Positions 14,238 to 16,625 of a DNA stretch of 16,625 nucleotides are shown here, one piece after another (position 1 is the first letter of the stretch; each line of letters opens with the position of its first letter). This DNA is from an uncultured Campylobacter sp. (lineage in GTDB: Bacteria > Campylobacterota > Campylobacteria > Campylobacterales > Campylobacteraceae). Location: contig NZ_CALIIS010000172.1 in NCBI RefSeq assembly GCF_938017705.1, positions 1 through 16,625 on the forward strand, given 5' to 3'. The notes below the pieces were generated by a model. The model ran no database searches and was not told where the DNA came from. It saw only the letters and a program-made list of their open reading frames with translations. A program made the position numbers and the translations under genes.

Positions 14238-14996
14238 CTAAATTTCGATCTCGATACCCACAGGGCAGTGGTCGCTGCCCATCACGTCGCTTAGGATGAA
14301 AGCGTCCTTTAGCCGCGAGCGCAAATTTGCCGAGATGAAAAAATAATCGATCCGCCAGCCTACGTTTTTTGCGCGCGCGTTAAAGCGGTAGCTCCACCAC
14401 GAGTAGGCGTCCCGCAGCTCGCCGCGCACGGCACGAAAGGTATCGACGAATCCAGCCGCCTCCACCTCATCGAGCCACGCCCGCTCGATCGGCAAAAAGC
14501 CCGAGGTTTTGGAGTTTGCTTTGGGGTTTGCAAGATCGATCTCTCGGTGCGCGGTATTTACGTCGCCGCAAAATATCACCCCGAGCCCCTGCTCCGCGAG
14601 GCTGCGCGCGTAGGCTAGGAATTTCGCGTAAAATTCCATCTTGTAGGCTAGCCGCGCCTCGTCCTTTTGTCCGTTGGGAAAGTAGATATTAAAAAGCACA
14701 ACATCGCCGAAGCGGTGCTGCAGCACGCGTCCTTCGTCGTCTGGGAAAAACAGCGCCTTGCTCGTCTCGCTTTTAAATTTCGCCAGGCTCGCCACGCCCG
14801 AATATCCCGCGCGAGCGGCGGAATTTAGATCGATCTGAGAAAATCCTAGCTCGTAAAGCCCTTTCGGGGCGTCCTTTTCGCTCACCTTGATCTCTTGTAA
14901 GCCCAAAAAATCGGGGTTTTGCTCCGCGAGCCACGCAAAGCCGTCTTTGCCGAGTACTGCGCGCAGCCCGTTTACGTTCCAACTAATCAGTTTCAA
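14238..14996 (-). CDS. xth: Exodeoxyribonuclease III (AP endonuclease)
   Basis: This protein cuts DNA at abasic sites and has 3'-exonuclease activity in base excision repair. It belongs to the endonuclease/exonuclease/phosphatase fold. From the chosen start it is 252 residues. Visible motifs are WNVNGLR at 6-12 (Asn7), LQEIK with catalytic E35, NIYFPNG, GDVNTAH, GWRIDYF and the terminal GSDHCPV with the catalytic histidine. I chose the TTG at 14994-14996 because it gives the canonical beginning MKLISWNVNGLRA and is preceded by AAAGG (minus strand, 15007-15003) with six bases between. An upstream TTG at 15014 would add six residues but would place the ribosome binding site inside the gene. It is transcribed divergently from dgkA, from a promoter overlapping that of dgkA. 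Confidence 0.94.
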   Translation of the reverse strand: MKLISWNVNGLRAVLGKDGFAWLAEQNPDFLGLQEIKVSEKDAPKGLYELGFSQIDLNSAARAGYSGVASLAKFKSETSKALFFPDDEGRVLQHRFGDVVLFNIYFPNGQKDEARLAYKMEFYAKFLAYARSLAEQGLGVIFCGDVNTAHREIDLANPKANSKTSGFLPIERAWLDEVEAAGFVDTFRAVRGELRDAYSWWSYRFNARAKNVGWRIDYFFISANLRSRLKDAFILSDVMGSDHCPVGIEIEI

Positions 14997-15020
14997 ATTT
15001 AGCCTTTGGCGCAAAAATTT

Positions 15021-15029
15021 TGGTATGAT
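15021..15029 (+). promoter_or_regulatory. Extended -10 promoter of dgkA
   Basis: TGGTATGAT is a TGn extended -10 box, 35 bases before the dgkA start codon, giving a short leader that contains AAAGGAAA. It overlaps the opposite-strand -10 box of xth by two bases. Confidence 0.55.
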
Positions 15030-15033
15030 TATA
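15028..15033 (-). promoter_or_regulatory. -10 box of xth
   Basis: TATAAT on the minus strand, about 31 bases before the chosen TTG start of xth. It overlaps the dgkA -10 box, so polymerase probably cannot occupy both promoters at once. Confidence 0.55.
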
Positions 15034-15063
15034 CGAAATTTTGACTAAATTTAAAGGAAAATT

Positions 15064-15426
15064 ATGCGCAATCAGCCCAAATACCGATTTTTTGCCAACT
15101 GGGGCTACGCTATGGCGGGTCTTGCCGAGATGCTGCGCAGCGAACGTAGCTTCAGGCTCGAGCTTTGCGTGTTTATCCCGCTTCTGCTATCGCTATTTTT
15201 TTGGAATTTCGGCGCGGTGCTAAATCTATTTTTGATCTTCGGCGCGGTCTTTACGCTCACAACCGAATGCATAAACTCCGCCGTCGAGCGCGCGGTCGAT
15301 CTTGCCACGAGCGAAATCCACCCGCTAGCCAAGGGCGCCAAAGACACCGCAAGCACCGCCGTGATGATGAGTCTATTTCTCAACGCCGCGCTGTGGGGAT
15401 ATGCGCTTATCGGTAAATTCTTTTAA
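15064..15426 (+). CDS. dgkA: Diacylglycerol kinase, prokaryotic type
   Basis: This 120-residue inner-membrane enzyme phosphorylates diacylglycerol to phosphatidic acid, recycling lipid released during envelope synthesis. It is the small trimeric DgkA type, of normal length, with three membrane helices at about 34-48, 50-67 and 98-117 and an N-terminal amphipathic helix. The signature TECINSAVERAVDLAT at 67-82 and AKGAKDTASTAV at 89-100 carry the catalytic residues. E68, N71, E75, K93 and D94 align with E69, N72, E76, K94 and D95 of the E. coli enzyme. The ATG follows AAAGGAAA. It is divergent from xth, with a 67-base spacer. An imperfect hairpin overlaps its stop codon. Confidence 0.95.
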   Translation: MRNQPKYRFFANWGYAMAGLAEMLRSERSFRLELCVFIPLLLSLFFWNFGAVLNLFLIFGAVFTLTTECINSAVERAVDLATSEIHPLAKGAKDTASTAVMMSLFLNAALWGYALIGKFF

Positions 15427-15455
15427 TCGCGTGATTGCAAATTTCGCGATAAAAG
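15420..15455 (+). terminator. Possible terminator hairpin after dgkA
   Basis: CTTTTAATCGCG (15420-15431) can pair with CGCGATAAAAG (15445-15455), with one bulged base and a 13-base loop. The left arm includes the dgkA stop codon. No T-run follows directly, so termination is plausible but unproven. Confidence 0.4.
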
Positions 15456-15806
15456 ATTTAAATCGCTGCAACGCAGAGTTTTTTTGGCGAGTGCGGAATT
15501 TGCAAGCCACTTGAGTCGTTGATCGTCCACGCCTGCAACCCAAACACGACCCTGCGTGATATTGAAATTTTAAAATCCGAAATTTGCTTTAAATTTAAAC
15601 TCTCCTGTGCGCGAAAATTTTAATATTCGCTCGGCTCTTAAAATTTTAAAATAGCTTTTAAAAATTTCTATAGATAAATCATTCAAGCAAATTTTACACC
15701 GTAAAATTTTAGCTAAAAAATTATAATGACTTTCAAGATGCTTTAATACAATTTTCACTAAAATCACGCCGTCTTAATTAAAATAATTTTCAAAAAAAGG
15801 AAAATT
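15427..15806. other. AT-rich spacer between dgkA and the right-edge PepSY gene
   Basis: No credible gene lies in these 380 bases. After the dgkA hairpin the DNA becomes markedly AT-rich (about 15560-15800), with many AAATTTT/AAAATTT words. A 65-codon minus-strand frame (15570-15767) is low-complexity and has no ribosome binding site. The right end contains the likely promoter of the following gene. I found no clear Fur box, only weak AT-rich resemblance near 15775-15795. Confidence 0.5.
15747..15752 (+). promoter_or_regulatory. Predicted -10 box for the right-edge PepSY gene
   Basis: TACAAT, with a weak ATGACT at 15726-15731 as a possible -35 box at 15-base spacing. The start codon is about 55 bases downstream. 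Confidence 0.35.
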
Positions 15807-16625
15807 TTGTCTAAATCCTTTCACAAAATCTCGCGCAAATTTCATTTGTGGCTATCTTTGATATTTTGCATACCCCTTATAATCATTTCTATAAGCGGCT
15901 CGGTTTTAGTTTACGCGGAGCAGATCAATGAAGTTTTGCTAAAAGACAAGGTGTTTAGGACACAAGAAAGCATAGCGAAATTCCTCGTTAGAATGAAATT
16001 TAGTACCCTGCAATCCGAGATAAATTCCAAATTTAAAGAGTATGCGATCATGGGCTGGAGCATCGCGCAAGATGCTTCAAAGACCGATAAAATCAGACTT
16101 TCCTCGCAGAAGCTACAAAAGCAAGCCCTAATTTACCTGGACGCCTTTAGCGGCGAGATTAAAGGCGCGCCCATGCCGCGAGATGAGGGCTTTATCGGCG
16201 CGATAAATAAACTGCACGCGGAGCTGTTTTTAGGTCGCGGCGGTAGAATTTTTACGGGTATCGTGGGGCTTAGCGCACTACTTATCGGCATTAGCGGCTT
16301 TTTTATCTACAAAAAATTTTGGCAAAACTTATTCTCGCTGAGGCTAGATCGGGCCATATATTTTATGCGCGGCACTCACCGCCTAATCGGAGTCGCGAGC
16401 ACTCCCGTAATGTTTGCTATAGCTATAAGCGGAGCATGGTGGGAGCTAAGGGCGGTAACTTACAAGCCGCTCGCAAATCCATGCGGCGCGGTCTTGCAGA
16501 ATTTTAAGACCGAGCAAAATTCCACCGTCGCGGCATCAAACGGAGCGGTAAGCATGAAAGCGGCGCAAAATCTTGCGACGCTAGATGAGGCTTTAGCGCG
16601 GATAGCGGTTAAATTTAAAGAATTT
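15807..16625 (+). CDS. Second PepSY-associated transmembrane protein, 3' end cut by the window
   Basis: The frame stays open from a TTG at 15807 to the last base, giving 273 residues of an incomplete protein. It begins MSKSFHKISRKFHLWLSLIF and continues through a first membrane segment (about 13-36, ending SGSVLVYAEQI). This closely resembles the start of PepSY-TM proteins. AELFLGRGGRIFTGIVGLSA near 149-168 and the second and third membrane segments (about 160-178 and 203-220) follow, with THRLIGVAS as the family's His motif between them. TTG is the best start because AAAGGAAA precedes it with good spacing and no ATG lies near; the next in-frame ATG would cut off the first membrane helix. Its likely role is iron or heme handling at the inner membrane, as for the gene at the left edge, though no convincing Fur box is seen. 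Genes beyond the edge, perhaps a TonB receptor, would help define it. Confidence 0.82.
   Translation, partial: MSKSFHKISRKFHLWLSLIFCIPLIIISISGSVLVYAEQINEVLLKDKVFRTQESIAKFLVRMKFSTLQSEINSKFKEYAIMGWSIAQDASKTDKIRLSSQKLQKQALIYLDAFSGEIKGAPMPRDEGFIGAINKLHAELFLGRGGRIFTGIVGLSALLIGISGFFIYKKFWQNLFSLRLDRAIYFMRGTHRLIGVASTPVMFAIAISGAWWELRAVTYKPLANPCGAVLQNFKTEQNSTVAASNGAVSMKAAQNLATLDEALARIAVKFKEF

Noticed and set aside
15570..15767. 65-codon minus-strand open frame in the AT-rich spacer
   Set aside because: Low-complexity Lys/Phe/Leu/Ile content from AAATTT words and no ribosome binding site.
15714..15800. Fur box upstream of the right-edge PepSY gene
   Set aside because: AT-rich words such as TTATAATGACTTTC and TTAATTAAAATAATTTTC match the Fur consensus only poorly, no better than expected in such AT-rich DNA.
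1..16625. Insertion sequence, prophage or integrated plasmid
   Set aside because: No transposase, integrase, phage structural gene, or tRNA with a flanking direct repeat was found. The gene remnants suggest local deletion but not a visible mobile element.

Overview
The window looks like chromosomal DNA from a Campylobacter or a close epsilonproteobacterial relative, most likely one of the more GC-rich oral species such as C. gracilis. That assignment is inference. It rests on the very frequent AAATTT/TAAATTT words in genes and spacers, the AAGGA-type ribosome binding sites, TATAAT-like -10 boxes without good -35 boxes, and the gene content. I see no tRNA, rRNA, CRISPR array, transposase or phage gene.

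Layout. At the left edge is a PepSY-family membrane protein on the minus strand, with a Fur-box-like site at its promoter. Beside it lies a short decayed fragment of a Crp/Fnr-type DNA-binding domain. Two tandem, related membrane proteins of unknown family follow (1541-2997). Next come a spacer with degenerate tandem repeats, a DMT/EamA transporter, an exported von Willebrand A domain protein, a D-threonine aldolase/D-serine dehydratase-like PLP enzyme, and a small pyrimidine-dimer glycosylase (endonuclease V family). The 3' end of the last gene meets the truncated front half of a histidine phosphatase gene on the opposite strand.

From 11012 down to 7710 a likely two-gene minus-strand unit encodes an 877-residue protein and a secreted, cysteine-rich Sel1-repeat protein. 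The large protein has two four-motif DnaJ-type zinc-finger modules, a low-complexity linker, three membrane segments and a peptidoglycan-binding-like C-terminus. This is the most unusual locus in the window and could link the cytoplasm to the cell wall. Upstream lies about 1.4 kb without a credible gene, filled with degenerate copies of a GTGAAATTTTAAATTTCAC-like inverted repeat.

The right part holds housekeeping genes: formate-tetrahydrofolate ligase (fhs) and exonuclease III (xth) on the minus strand, and diacylglycerol kinase (dgkA) on the plus strand. xth and dgkA diverge from a 67-bp spacer whose two -10 boxes overlap. The window ends inside a second PepSY-type gene that starts at a TTG codon. 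The two PepSY proteins point to iron or heme handling at the inner membrane; the remaining genes do not form one pathway.
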